A stretch of DNA of 48,559 nucleotides. Source: Phycisphaerae bacterium (GTDB lineage: Bacteria; Planctomycetota; Phycisphaerae; Sedimentisphaerales; UBA12454). The notes beneath the pieces were generated by a model. It had not been told where the DNA came from. It worked only from the letters and a program-made list of their open reading frames with translations, and searched no databases. The stretch lies in contig JBAZHC010000021.1 of assembly GCA_041652575.1 (NCBI GenBank), forward strand, positions 1-48,559, in the 5' to 3' direction. How positions within the stretch are numbered: position 1 is the first letter of the stretch; each line of letters starts with the position of its first letter. A program made the position numbers and the translations under genes. This document shows positions 31,766-39,406 of this stretch, in pieces.

Positions 31766-32236
31766 GTGAGAAAGAAGAGTTTCAGGGTAATTTTTATAAT
31801 TATGGTTTTGTGTATTGTCGGTATAGCAGATATTTCATCCGCTACGATAATCACAATCGGCATTGAAGCCTTAGCGAATAGCGAAGACGGCTGGTACAAG
31901 CTGTCCGAAAGCCGATTTTGCTATAACGACCTGTTTACGCCGGAGACATCTGTATCGTTTATAGGTGCATATTCCAGCTATAGTGTTAAGTGCGGGGCGA
32001 CATTGGATGTTGACGAGTTAGTTTCTTCCGACGATATCAATAATACAGAACTTGTCCGGTTTTCCATCGCGGCAGAAATCGATAGTATTATTTGGCAGCC
32101 TGATAATTATGGCGATGCCGCAATAACAAATACGGCACTGCCGACAACGGTTCCGGCTGCATCTTACGGGGATTATAATGATGCGATTATAGAGAAGGGG
32201 AATATTCCCCTGTTTTTTGAAGGCATTTTAAATTAA
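31766..32236 (+). CDS. Secreted protein of unknown function
   Basis: A 156-residue exported protein: signal peptide (R-K-K then hydrophobic, cleavage near S-S-A at about 27). The mature domain is acidic with aromatic residues (G-W-Y-K-L, Y-S-S-Y-S-V-K-C) and two Cys that could pair. GTG is the likely start, with AAGGAAG some 12 nt upstream. I do not recognise a family. Confidence 0.6.
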   Translation: MRKKSFRVIFIIMVLCIVGIADISSATIITIGIEALANSEDGWYKLSESRFCYNDLFTPETSVSFIGAYSSYSVKCGATLDVDELVSSDDINNTELVRFSIAAEIDSIIWQPDNYGDAAITNTALPTTVPAASYGDYNDAIIEKGNIPLFFEGILN

Positions 32237-32269
32237 GGCTGAAAATATCAAAATCAAAGGAGAAACAGG

Positions 32270-32965
32270 ATGAATGCTAAATTGTTTTCAGTTGTCATTT
32301 TATCAGCAGTTGTTCTGCTCATTTATCCGGCTCAAATTTGGGCGGCAGATTCGAACATGGTCGCAGCAAAAGATACAAATTCGCCGGCGGAAATTAAGAA
32401 TATCGAGCTTCCCAAGCCGCAGATGGACGGCGGTAAGCCGTTAATGACGGCTCTAAAGGAAAGAAAAACTTCACGTGCGTTCAGCAGCGAGTGGCTGCCT
32501 TTGCAGGTTATTTCGAATATGCTCTGGGCGGCAGACGGAATCAACCGGCCGGACGGAAAACGGACGGCGCCTACCGCAATGAATAAACAGGAAATAGATG
32601 TTTACGTTGCTATGGAAGAAGGTCTTTATTTGTATGACGCAAAAGCAAATAAACTAATCTGCATTCTTGCAGAGGATATCCGCGCCGTGACAGGCAAACA
32701 GCCTTTTGTAAAAGAGGCACCGATTAATCTTATTTTTGTAGCGGATTACGCAAAGATGGGCGATGGGCCCGCCGAGCAGAAAGATTTCTACGCGGCCATC
32801 GATACGGGGTATATCAGCCAGAATGTTTATCTGTATTGCGCATCGGAAGGATTGGCAACTGTTGTGCGGGGATATCTTGACAAGCCTGCCTGCCAGGCGG
32901 CTATGAAACTGCGAAGCGACCAGAAAATTATCGTTGCGCAGACTGTCGGCTATCCGAAAAAATAA
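32270..32965 (+). CDS. Secreted nitroreductase-like (SagB-type) protein
   Basis: A 231-residue protein with a clear signal peptide (cleavage after I-W-A, about residue 25) followed by a nitroreductase fold: L-M-T-A-L-K-E-R-K-T-S-R-A-F near the FMN site, L-L/M-W-A-A-D-G-I-N-R-P-D, R-T-A-P-T-A-M-N, and G-Y-I-S-Q-N-V-Y-L-Y-C-A-S-E-G-L. FMN-dependent oxidation or reduction is likely; export of this family is unusual but occurs in related bacteria. It stands alone with GGAGAAA before the ATG. Confidence 0.83.
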   Translation: MNAKLFSVVILSAVVLLIYPAQIWAADSNMVAAKDTNSPAEIKNIELPKPQMDGGKPLMTALKERKTSRAFSSEWLPLQVISNMLWAADGINRPDGKRTAPTAMNKQEIDVYVAMEEGLYLYDAKANKLICILAEDIRAVTGKQPFVKEAPINLIFVADYAKMGDGPAEQKDFYAAIDTGYISQNVYLYCASEGLATVVRGYLDKPACQAAMKLRSDQKIIVAQTVGYPKK

Positions 32966-32969
32966 ATTA

Positions 32970-33021
32970 GCCACAGAGACGATTTTACTTTACAGCCACA
33001 GAGTTCACAGAGGACACAGAG
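32970..33021. repeat. GCCAC repeat arms
   Basis: Two left-arm sequences (GCCACAGAGAC... and GCCACAGAGTTCACAGAGGA) lie in the gap between the nitroreductase gene and the convergent anti-sigma gene. Confidence 0.6.
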
Positions 33022-33036
33022 ATTATATATTAAATC

Positions 33037-33525
33037 TCAGGAGAAGATTTCGTCTGAAAGGTCCTGGCCTATCTGTTTCTGACAATAATTCTCTATGGCC
33101 TTTTTGCCGTCGGTCTGGAATTTTTCCATTGAATTAAAAATTCCTGTTTTTGCGAAGAAGAGAATCGCTATACAGGCGGCTGTATTGGCGAGCGAACCTT
33201 TCAAAGGCGCTAATCTTTCCAGAAGTCTCGGTTCCGGCCGGGCGATTCTTAGTTTGTCGGCTTTGGCTGTCCCGCGGACAGAATGAGCGAGAGTGTCTAT
33301 GGTCTGCATATTCGCATTCTTCAGTAAATCGAGATTATGCGGACAGGACTTGAGAAGCGACATCGCAAGATATACTTTGCCGACAGAAGCGAACCGCTTC
33401 TGGCATTTAGGACATTTGACAATATGATTCTGGACCCAGGCTGCGTCGAAGCTTAAATAGCTGCCGATGATTTTGTTCAGCCGACCCCTGACGTCTCTGC
33501 AATTTGTTGTATTTTTATTTTTCAT
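33037..33525 (-). CDS. Putative membrane anti-sigma factor with zinc-binding motif
   Basis: A 162-residue protein with His34-x3-Cys38-x2-Cys41, the zinc-type anti-sigma motif, in a helical N-terminal domain, and a single hydrophobic helix (about 113-130). Its gene starts 4 nt after the stop of an ECF sigma gene, so a sigma/anti-sigma pair is the best reading: the membrane protein holds the sigma factor until a signal arrives. The HCC motif lies a little later than in typical ZAS domains. Confidence 0.68.
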   Translation of the reverse strand: MKNKNTTNCRDVRGRLNKIIGSYLSFDAAWVQNHIVKCPKCQKRFASVGKVYLAMSLLKSCPHNLDLLKNANMQTIDTLAHSVRGTAKADKLRIARPEPRLLERLAPLKGSLANTAACIAILFFAKTGIFNSMEKFQTDGKKAIENYCQKQIGQDLSDEIFS

Positions 33526-33529
33526 ATTT

Positions 33530-34099
33530 TTATTCTTCTTTTTTATTCATCCATACTGCCAATAATTGTATCGCCCTGTGCCTGTATACCCTGGCGGTAC
33601 CTTCTGTTAGTCCGAGTATTTTAGCGACCTGCGCATAAGGAAGTTCGGCCAGGTCGTGTAAAGTCACGACATCCTGCAACTGCTGGGGCAATTTAGTAAT
33701 GTTGTCTCTAAGCTGCTGCTGTAAATAATTCGAATCCAAATCGTTTGCCGATGTTTCAGTTGTCTGATTAGCGGCGATTCCGGGAAGATTCTTTTTTTCA
33801 ATGAGCCGGCGTCTCAAAATCGAGATTGCCGTGTTGGAAGCTGAACGGAAAATGTAGGCCTTGACGTTGCGGGGCTTGATGCCGTTTGCGTAGTGAGCCA
33901 GATGTAAAAATGTGTCCTGATACGCATCGCAGACGTCCTGCTCGTTGCCGAGGATTCGCCATAACATCGTTACAAGCTGGCCGCCGAACGAGTGCATCGC
34001 AGAGAGCACCCACTTCTGAGATGTACTCAGCGATTCAGGGATCGCGAAATCCCATAACAGCCTGTAGCTTTGAGCTTTGCTTAACATCGATATTCTCAT
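33530..34099 (-). CDS. ECF-family RNA polymerase sigma factor, second
   Basis: A 189-residue sigma factor. Region 2 contains E-Q-D-V-C-D-A-Y-Q-D-T-F-L-H-L and N-V-K-A-Y-I-F-R-S-A-S-N-T-A-I-S. Region 4 contains L-P-Q-Q-L-Q-D-V-V-T-L-H-D and the helix-turn-helix Y-A-Q-V-A-K-I-L-G-L-T-E-G-T-A-R-V-Y. M1 (34099) and M5 are both possible starts. A distinct group from the kinase-linked sigma factor at 10714; it is paired with the downstream putative anti-sigma factor. Confidence 0.9.
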   Translation of the reverse strand: MRISMLSKAQSYRLLWDFAIPESLSTSQKWVLSAMHSFGGQLVTMLWRILGNEQDVCDAYQDTFLHLAHYANGIKPRNVKAYIFRSASNTAISILRRRLIEKKNLPGIAANQTTETSANDLDSNYLQQQLRDNITKLPQQLQDVVTLHDLAELPYAQVAKILGLTEGTARVYRHRAIQLLAVWMNKKEE

Positions 34100-34206
34100 G
34101 AAGTAAGACGCTGTTTATAATGCTATGTTAACAAAATTTTCGAAAAATTCAAAAAAGCTCGATTTTTTTGATAACGTTTATCGTTCAAATGCGTCTTTTT
34201 TGTAGA

Positions 34207-34242
34207 AAGATTGCTTCGGCCGCCTCCGGAGGCCTCGTAATG
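34207..34242. repeat. GATTGCTTCG...AATGACA palindromic repeat
   Basis: AGATTGCTTCGGCC flanks the palindrome GCCTCCGGAGGC (34222-34233), then CGTAATGACA. The form is like short dispersed palindromes known in many environmental genomes; the 4857-4872 segment (GCCTGCGCGGGAATGACA) has the same 3' end. It lies just before the secretion ATPase start. Confidence 0.5.
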
Positions 34243-34250
34243 ACAATAAT

Positions 34251-35420
34251 ATGAGCCCAAAAAGCACAAATAAAGAGTCGAAAGGTCGGGAAAACAAAGC
34301 ACAGGACGTTGTGTCGCTGGTTGACGGGTTTCTAAAAGGGGCAGTCGATTCAGGGGCAAGCGATGTTCATTTTGAGCCGACTGAAAAAGAATTAGTTGTC
34401 AAATACCGGCTTGACGGAGTTCTTAAACAGGTCGAAACATTACCCAGAATTCTTTCCGAAAATGTCATCGCAAGATTAAAAGTACTGGGCAATCTCCTGA
34501 CATACCGAAACGATATACCACAGGAAGGCAGAATAGAAATAGACGGACATAACGAGGGCGTAATCGACGAGAGACTCGCCATATTTCCGACGATACACGG
34601 ACAAAGAGCGGTAGTAAGAATTTTTTACCAGTATAAGAACCTGACAGAATTAGAACATCTTGGTTTTTCAAAGGCCGTGCTGGAAACACTTAAAAAAATA
34701 GCTTTCAAAAATCAGGGCCTCCTTCTTCTGACCGGGCCGGCGGGAAGCGGAAAAAGCACGACACTGGCGGCGCTATTACGATTTATCCTGAAAAACTTTG
34801 CGGGTAAAAGCATTGTGGCACTGGAAGACCCTGTGGAAATGCGAGTCGAAGGAGTTACCCAGGTTCAGATTACGCCTTACGGCGAAATGACCTTCCCGAC
34901 AGCTTTGCGGTCGCTGCTCAGGCAGGACCCGCAGGTGTTGATGATTGGCGAAATACGAGACGCAGAAACCGCGAAAATCGCAATCGAAGCGGCTCTTACA
35001 GGGCATTTCCTGATGAGTACAATGCACAGCGGGACGCCGGCGGCAGGGTTTCTGCGGCTGCTCGAAATGGGAATCGAATCCTACCAGATAACTTCAAGCG
35101 TAACGGCAATCTTAAACCAGAGACTCGTTCGCAAACTGTGCGATAAATGCAAAAAACAAAATCAAAAAACTTTTTATGAAGCAATCGGCTGTGAAAGCTG
35201 TCTGAATACAGGTTACAAAGGCAGGGCGCTGATTTCAGAGATTGTCGAACTTGACAGCGAACTTAGAAAAGCAATCGCAGAAAAGACCGACATCGAAAAA
35301 CTCGAAGCGATACTGAAAGGCAGGGGACATACGAATATGCTGACCGACGGCAAAAGATTAGTCGGCCAGGGTATTACTACGGTTGATGAGCTGAACAGAG
35401 TCTGCGGAATAATTGAATAA
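34251..35420 (+). CDS. gspE: Type II secretion/type IV pilus assembly ATPase (GspE-like, short)
   Basis: A 389-residue cytoplasmic motor ATPase. Walker A is G-P-A-G-S-G-K-S-T (162-170), Walker B-type L-M-I-G-E-I-R-D (230-237), with E-D-P-V-E (192-196) and the His box T-G-H-F-L-M-S-T-M-H. A Cys4 zinc motif, Cys297/300 and 314/317, is typical of GspE/PilB. The usual N-terminal domain (N1) of about 150 residues is missing; the protein begins at the D-A-S-D-V-H-F-E-P core. It heads a five- or six-gene operon with two GspF-like proteins and three prepilins. ATG 34251 lacks a good ribosome site. Confidence 0.92.
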   Translation: MSPKSTNKESKGRENKAQDVVSLVDGFLKGAVDSGASDVHFEPTEKELVVKYRLDGVLKQVETLPRILSENVIARLKVLGNLLTYRNDIPQEGRIEIDGHNEGVIDERLAIFPTIHGQRAVVRIFYQYKNLTELEHLGFSKAVLETLKKIAFKNQGLLLLTGPAGSGKSTTLAALLRFILKNFAGKSIVALEDPVEMRVEGVTQVQITPYGEMTFPTALRSLLRQDPQVLMIGEIRDAETAKIAIEAALTGHFLMSTMHSGTPAAGFLRLLEMGIESYQITSSVTAILNQRLVRKLCDKCKKQNQKTFYEAIGCESCLNTGYKGRALISEIVELDSELRKAIAEKTDIEKLEAILKGRGHTNMLTDGKRLVGQGITTVDELNRVCGIIE

Positions 35421-35425
35421 AAATA

Positions 35426-35500
35426 GCCACAAAGGCACAAAGACACGAAAAGATATAATATAAAATATAAATAAAAAACTTAATGCCTTAGTGCCCTGGC
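35426..35500. repeat. Palindromic repeat, GCCAC family, in gspE-gspF gap
   Basis: Left arm from 35426 (GCCACAAAGGCACAAAGACA...) and right arm 35481-35500 (TAATGCCTTAGTGCCCTGGC) are imperfect reverse complements, with an AT-rich centre. It sits inside the secretion operon, so a processed or attenuated transcript is possible. Confidence 0.65.
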
Positions 35501-35526
35501 AGCAGAAAATAGTTGGGAGATAAAAA

Positions 35527-36720
35527 ATGGCGATATTCGAATATAACGCGCTGACCGCGACGGACAGATTGATGAAGGGGGCCATCGAGGCCTCTTCACC
35601 GCAGGAAGCGGCCAAGCTGCTGGCGGAGATGAAGCTTAATGTCAATTTCCTTGAAAAGGCCAAATATGAAGGACCCAAAACGGCTATCGGCAGAGATGAA
35701 TTTCTGCTGTTCAATCAGCAGCTTGCTTCAATTACGAAAGCGGGCGTGCCTCTGGAACGGGGACTGAGAGAACTTTCTGCGGATATCGGCTCAAAAAAGA
35801 TGCGAAAACTTGTTAACGATATCGCAGGTGAACTTGAAAGCGGGGAAAGTATTGAAAAGGCATTCGAGAAAAGACAAAAATATTTTCCGCCTTTGTATAG
35901 CAGGATATTAAAGGCAGGCGTTGAGACCGGCAGACTAAGCCAGATGCTTACAAATCTCAACAGGCATATCGAAATGTCGAACCAGACCAGAAAAATAGTT
36001 TTCGAGGCTATGTCCTATCCGTTTGTCGTGTTGACAATAGCTGTCATAATAATCAATTTTATCTATATAATGATTATTCCGAAATTTGCCACTGTTCTTG
36101 CGGATATGACGGGAGGCGAATTGCCGGCCCTGACGCGGCTTATTCTTCGGATATCAAAAAATGTTGCACCTTTCTGGCTTGGTGTCGGTGTTCTGGCCGG
36201 TGGTATGATAATTCTGAATATACTGCTGTCATCGATATCAGCGGGAAGAAGATTTAAGGAATCGCTGTTGCTGAGTTTTCCGATAATAGGCAGACTGCAC
36301 CACAGCAGTGTTATGGCGAAAATGGCCGAGTCGATGGCGATAATGATTTCGGCTGGAGTGGATATGCCAAACTGCCTGAGATTAAGCGCAGAGGCATCGG
36401 GGAGCGAAAAACTTATTCACGAGACCGAATTTTTAGCAGAACAGGTAGAAAACGGGACTAATATAATGCAGGCAGGGCAGTTCTGCAGGATGATACCGAA
36501 ACTTTTTCTTTACTCGATTCAATTGGGTTCACAGCGAAACGAGTTGGAAGACAATCTGCACAGTCTCAGTCAGATGTATGTCGAACAGGTCAAATGCAGC
36601 CAGGTGAGACTGCAGGCGGCACTATTGCCTATGATGCTGGTTTTTGTCGGCGGATTCATAGGTATGACAGTGCTGGCGCTTTTTCTGCCTATGATAAAGA
36701 TTATTACGTCTTTGATGTGA
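35527..36720 (+). CDS. gspF: Type II secretion platform protein GspF, first copy
   Basis: A 397-residue inner-membrane platform protein with the duplicated GspF domain (about 65-185 and 265-390), each helical part followed by a transmembrane segment. Matches include G-A-I-E-A-S-S-P-Q-E-A-A, F-N-Q-Q-L-A-S-I-T-K-A-G-V-P-L, I-L-K-A-G-V-E-T-G-R-L and P-K-F-A-T-V-L. Normal length. It interacts with the ATPase and the prepilins to drive pseudopilus assembly. AG-rich ribosome site precedes ATG 35527. Confidence 0.9.
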   Translation: MAIFEYNALTATDRLMKGAIEASSPQEAAKLLAEMKLNVNFLEKAKYEGPKTAIGRDEFLLFNQQLASITKAGVPLERGLRELSADIGSKKMRKLVNDIAGELESGESIEKAFEKRQKYFPPLYSRILKAGVETGRLSQMLTNLNRHIEMSNQTRKIVFEAMSYPFVVLTIAVIIINFIYIMIIPKFATVLADMTGGELPALTRLILRISKNVAPFWLGVGVLAGGMIILNILLSSISAGRRFKESLLLSFPIIGRLHHSSVMAKMAESMAIMISAGVDMPNCLRLSAEASGSEKLIHETEFLAEQVENGTNIMQAGQFCRMIPKLFLYSIQLGSQRNELEDNLHSLSQMYVEQVKCSQVRLQAALLPMMLVFVGGFIGMTVLALFLPMIKIITSLM

Positions 36721-36727
36721 GATTAAA

Positions 36728-38167
36728 ATGTTATTAGCGATAACAATATTTGTTCTGGTTTTATATATTTTTCTGGGGTTCAAAACACCCCGATTCGCCA
36801 TTATTACTTTGCCAGTTATTACAACCACTTTTATTATATTGTCTATAAGTAAAGAATTATTTGCACCTTCAATAATATCAATATGTATCTTTCCGGTCAC
36901 GCTGATAACCATACTCTTTATGAAGCACGAACAAGACGTTGTTCCCTGGCCCAAGCGAGCGGCAAGGACAGCCCTTGTAACTCTTTCGGCGGTATTCTTA
37001 TTGATAGTATTCATGTCGATAGCTTCTTTTCTGGGAGTTGCATACCTTGGCTTTCTGGGGCTTTTATTTGGTTATATGTTTGGTCTGGCCCTGACGCAGA
37101 AGAATGCCACTATTGCTGTCGTAATATCCACAATCGGTTCGAGTATCAGACAGAATCTGCCGCTGCCAATGGCACTGCAATCGGCAGCGGCAGATATTAA
37201 ATATCAGCATTCTCAGGTGTTACGGCAGATTTCCAAATGGCTTGTTCAGGGTTATCCTCTAAGTGAATCAATCAAGCGGGGATTTATAAAATGTCCTGCC
37301 AGAATTACCGCCCTGATAGCGGCAGGAGAAAAGACGGGACAGGTACCTCAGGTGTTGCAGTCGATAGAAGCAGACCTGCTGGAAAAGGCGACAGACAACA
37401 CAAGGATAAGGCCGGTGTATCCGGCGTCTTATTTTATTACAGTATTAATTGCGCTGTCGTTAGTTACACTCGGGCTTATGATAGGGGTGATACCAAAATT
37501 CAGTACCGTTATTAAGGATATGATGGGCGGCGAGTTGCCCAAATCCACAAGAATTCTTATTGCTATTTCCAATTATATTTGTTTCAGGTATGGCTGGTTA
37601 ATAGTCATTGGAATCATATTTTTTATTGCCATTATTCATATTAAAGCGAGGTTTAGCTCACGCCGGCCTGAAAAGCCGCTGCTGTTTTCACGAATTGGAG
37701 ATTTTATAAAATGGCATCTGCCCATTCTTCACTGGTTTGAAAATAATTATTCAACCCTGCAGCTTGTTGAGGTTTTGAAAATATCGCTTAATTCAGGAGC
37801 TGCTGTAAATGAGGCGATAAGAAATACAATTGACCTCGATGTGAACTACTATTTTAGGAAACGGCTGAAGAAATGGCTTGAAAAGGTCGAGGCAGGTGAG
37901 AATATAGCTGACTCTGCGAGAGAATGTGGGTTTGCAAATTCGCTAAGCTGGACGTTTGAGCAGCAGAAAAATCCTGAAAATACGCTGCCGGTACTGGAAA
38001 TGCTCGAAAGCGTCTATCGTTCCAATTACAGCTACAGGGTAAATCTTGCCAGATTTATATTGTTGCCGTGCACGACAATATGCCTGGGAGCGATGGTTGG
38101 ATTTGTTACTTACTCAATTTTTTCGGCGATAGTGGCAATTATTTATCAATGTGCGAGTTTAGTATGA
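36728..38167 (+). CDS. gspF: Second GspF-like platform protein with extra membrane helices
   Basis: A 479-residue protein. The C-terminal 340 residues keep the GspF pattern (L-P-L-P-M-A-L-Q-S-A-A, G-Y-P-L-S-E-S-I-K-R-G, A-G-E-K-T-G-Q, P-K-F-S-T-V-I-K-D-M-M-G-G-E-L-P), but the N-terminal cytoplasmic region is replaced by about four hydrophobic helices (1-130). It diverges strongly from the first copy. Two unlike GspF proteins in series suggest a heteromeric platform. The gap to the previous gene is 7 bp, and its stop overlaps the next start (ATGA). Confidence 0.85.
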   Translation: MLLAITIFVLVLYIFLGFKTPRFAIITLPVITTTFIILSISKELFAPSIISICIFPVTLITILFMKHEQDVVPWPKRAARTALVTLSAVFLLIVFMSIASFLGVAYLGFLGLLFGYMFGLALTQKNATIAVVISTIGSSIRQNLPLPMALQSAAADIKYQHSQVLRQISKWLVQGYPLSESIKRGFIKCPARITALIAAGEKTGQVPQVLQSIEADLLEKATDNTRIRPVYPASYFITVLIALSLVTLGLMIGVIPKFSTVIKDMMGGELPKSTRILIAISNYICFRYGWLIVIGIIFFIAIIHIKARFSSRRPEKPLLFSRIGDFIKWHLPILHWFENNYSTLQLVEVLKISLNSGAAVNEAIRNTIDLDVNYYFRKRLKKWLEKVEAGENIADSARECGFANSLSWTFEQQKNPENTLPVLEMLESVYRSNYSYRVNLARFILLPCTTICLGAMVGFVTYSIFSAIVAIIYQCASLV

Positions 38168-38544
38168 GCAGGAAAAGACATAACGGTATTCTACTGACGG
38201 AAATGATAGTTACGTTGGCTGTTTTGGGGATTATCCTGGCCTGTATGGCATTGGCGATGAAGACTTTTAAAGACTTCAACCAATATCAATTAGTCAGGCA
38301 GAAGTGCATCGCGGCGGCACAGGCACAGCTCGACAGTATCGCCGTTACAGGAAAACCGATAGGCGAAGAGAATATCAAAAGATTATGGCCTAAAATGAAA
38401 ACAGAAATCCGGCGAACAGACGGCTCCGGCCAATGGGAAGGACTGAAACTAATCAGAGTAAAGGCCACAGCGAAAGATATGCGTAAGGATATTTCCGTTG
38501 AACTGGCCAGATACCTTTCGCCGCAGGGAGAAATCCGGCAATGA
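38164..38544 (+). CDS. Prepilin-like protein (GspH/I type)
   Basis: A 126-residue pseudopilin. The prepilin peptidase site is G-I-L-L-T-E: Gly8 precedes a hydrophobic stretch with Glu at the fifth position after cleavage, then a long helix (V-T-L-A-V-L-G-I-I-L). The ATG at 38164 overlaps the preceding stop, and is preferred to the longer upstream frame, which would bury the prepilin leader. The exact role (H, I or other minor pilin) is uncertain. Confidence 0.78.
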   Translation: MSRKRHNGILLTEMIVTLAVLGIILACMALAMKTFKDFNQYQLVRQKCIAAAQAQLDSIAVTGKPIGEENIKRLWPKMKTEIRRTDGSGQWEGLKLIRVKATAKDMRKDISVELARYLSPQGEIRQ

Positions 38545-39038
38545 GAAAAGGTTATTCATTAATTGAAATGCTTACAGTTATAGCGGTTATGGCGGCTATA
38601 GCCCTGCCGCTTTCCAGGTTATCGAAGGTTATTCTGTATGATGTGCCGAAATCCCTGAAACTGGTTGAGTGTAATACGAGTATGCTTAATATTCTGACGT
38701 ATATGAAAAAAGATATCAATTCAGCGGCCGGCTTTCCGGAGTCATTCGACAAATATACGGCGAGCGAGAGATGTCTTTTGATCGAGCAGCAGAAAAAAGT
38801 TATTTGTTATCTTGTAGAACAGGAGGAAGTATCAAGGATTATAATTGGTAAAGAAGTGGAAATCACCTGGCGGATTCCGGACGGCAAAATCGAATGGCAG
38901 GTATGGCGAAAAAATAATGCCGGTTACGCGGTGGAAATCAAAAAATATACCGAATTAAAAAGCTATAATCATATAGAAAAGAAAATGGAAAACTCTTATC
39001 TGTATTTCGCAGATGCTTATTCGGAGGCGGTAAATTGA
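38541..39038 (+). CDS. Prepilin-like protein (GspJ type)
   Basis: A 165-residue pseudopilin with leader M-R-K-G and cleavage before Y-S-L-I-E-M (Glu at +5), followed by a hydrophobic helix. The later part is a small beta-rich domain. It overlaps the previous gene by ATGA. Best seen as a GspJ-like minor pseudopilin. Confidence 0.78.
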   Translation: MRKGYSLIEMLTVIAVMAAIALPLSRLSKVILYDVPKSLKLVECNTSMLNILTYMKKDINSAAGFPESFDKYTASERCLLIEQQKKVICYLVEQEEVSRIIIGKEVEITWRIPDGKIEWQVWRKNNAGYAVEIKKYTELKSYNHIEKKMENSYLYFADAYSEAVN

Positions 39039-39400
39039 AAAAAGGTTTTGTTATGCTGACTGTTATTATGATGCTCTTTTTCATTGGCACGATGCTGTTC
39101 GTCCTGACCGGCGTATCGAATAAAATTACGTTTCAGACCAATCGGGCATACCTTGAGGCGGTCAGGCAGAATATGATTTCAAGCGGATTGTCTTTCGCAA
39201 AATATAATATCGAAAAAGAAAATATAAAAAACATCGAGCTTGATACTGCCGGTTTGGGTGCGACAAATGCGCAATTAATCGTCACAATGGGAAAGATCAC
39301 AAATAAACAGGCCAATGTCGATATAAATACATCCTGCGGCTTCGGCAGTCAGAGGCTGGACGATAATAAAAAATATTTCGTCGTGCCGGACAAAAAATAA
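39035..39400 (+). CDS. Membrane-anchored minor pilin-like protein (GspK-like)
   Basis: A 121-residue protein starting with M-K-K-G then a hydrophobic helix, as in minor pilins, but the usual Glu at +5 is not visible, as in GspK. TTG start at 39035 overlaps the previous stop (TTGA) and has a strong GGAGG 4-5 nt upstream. It ends 6 bp from the convergent alpha-glucuronidase. It is much shorter than GspK of Proteobacteria. Confidence 0.65.
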   Translation: MKKGFVMLTVIMMLFFIGTMLFVLTGVSNKITFQTNRAYLEAVRQNMISSGLSFAKYNIEKENIKNIELDTAGLGATNAQLIVTMGKITNKQANVDINTSCGFGSQRLDDNKKYFVVPDKK

Positions 39401-39406
39401 ACGGGT

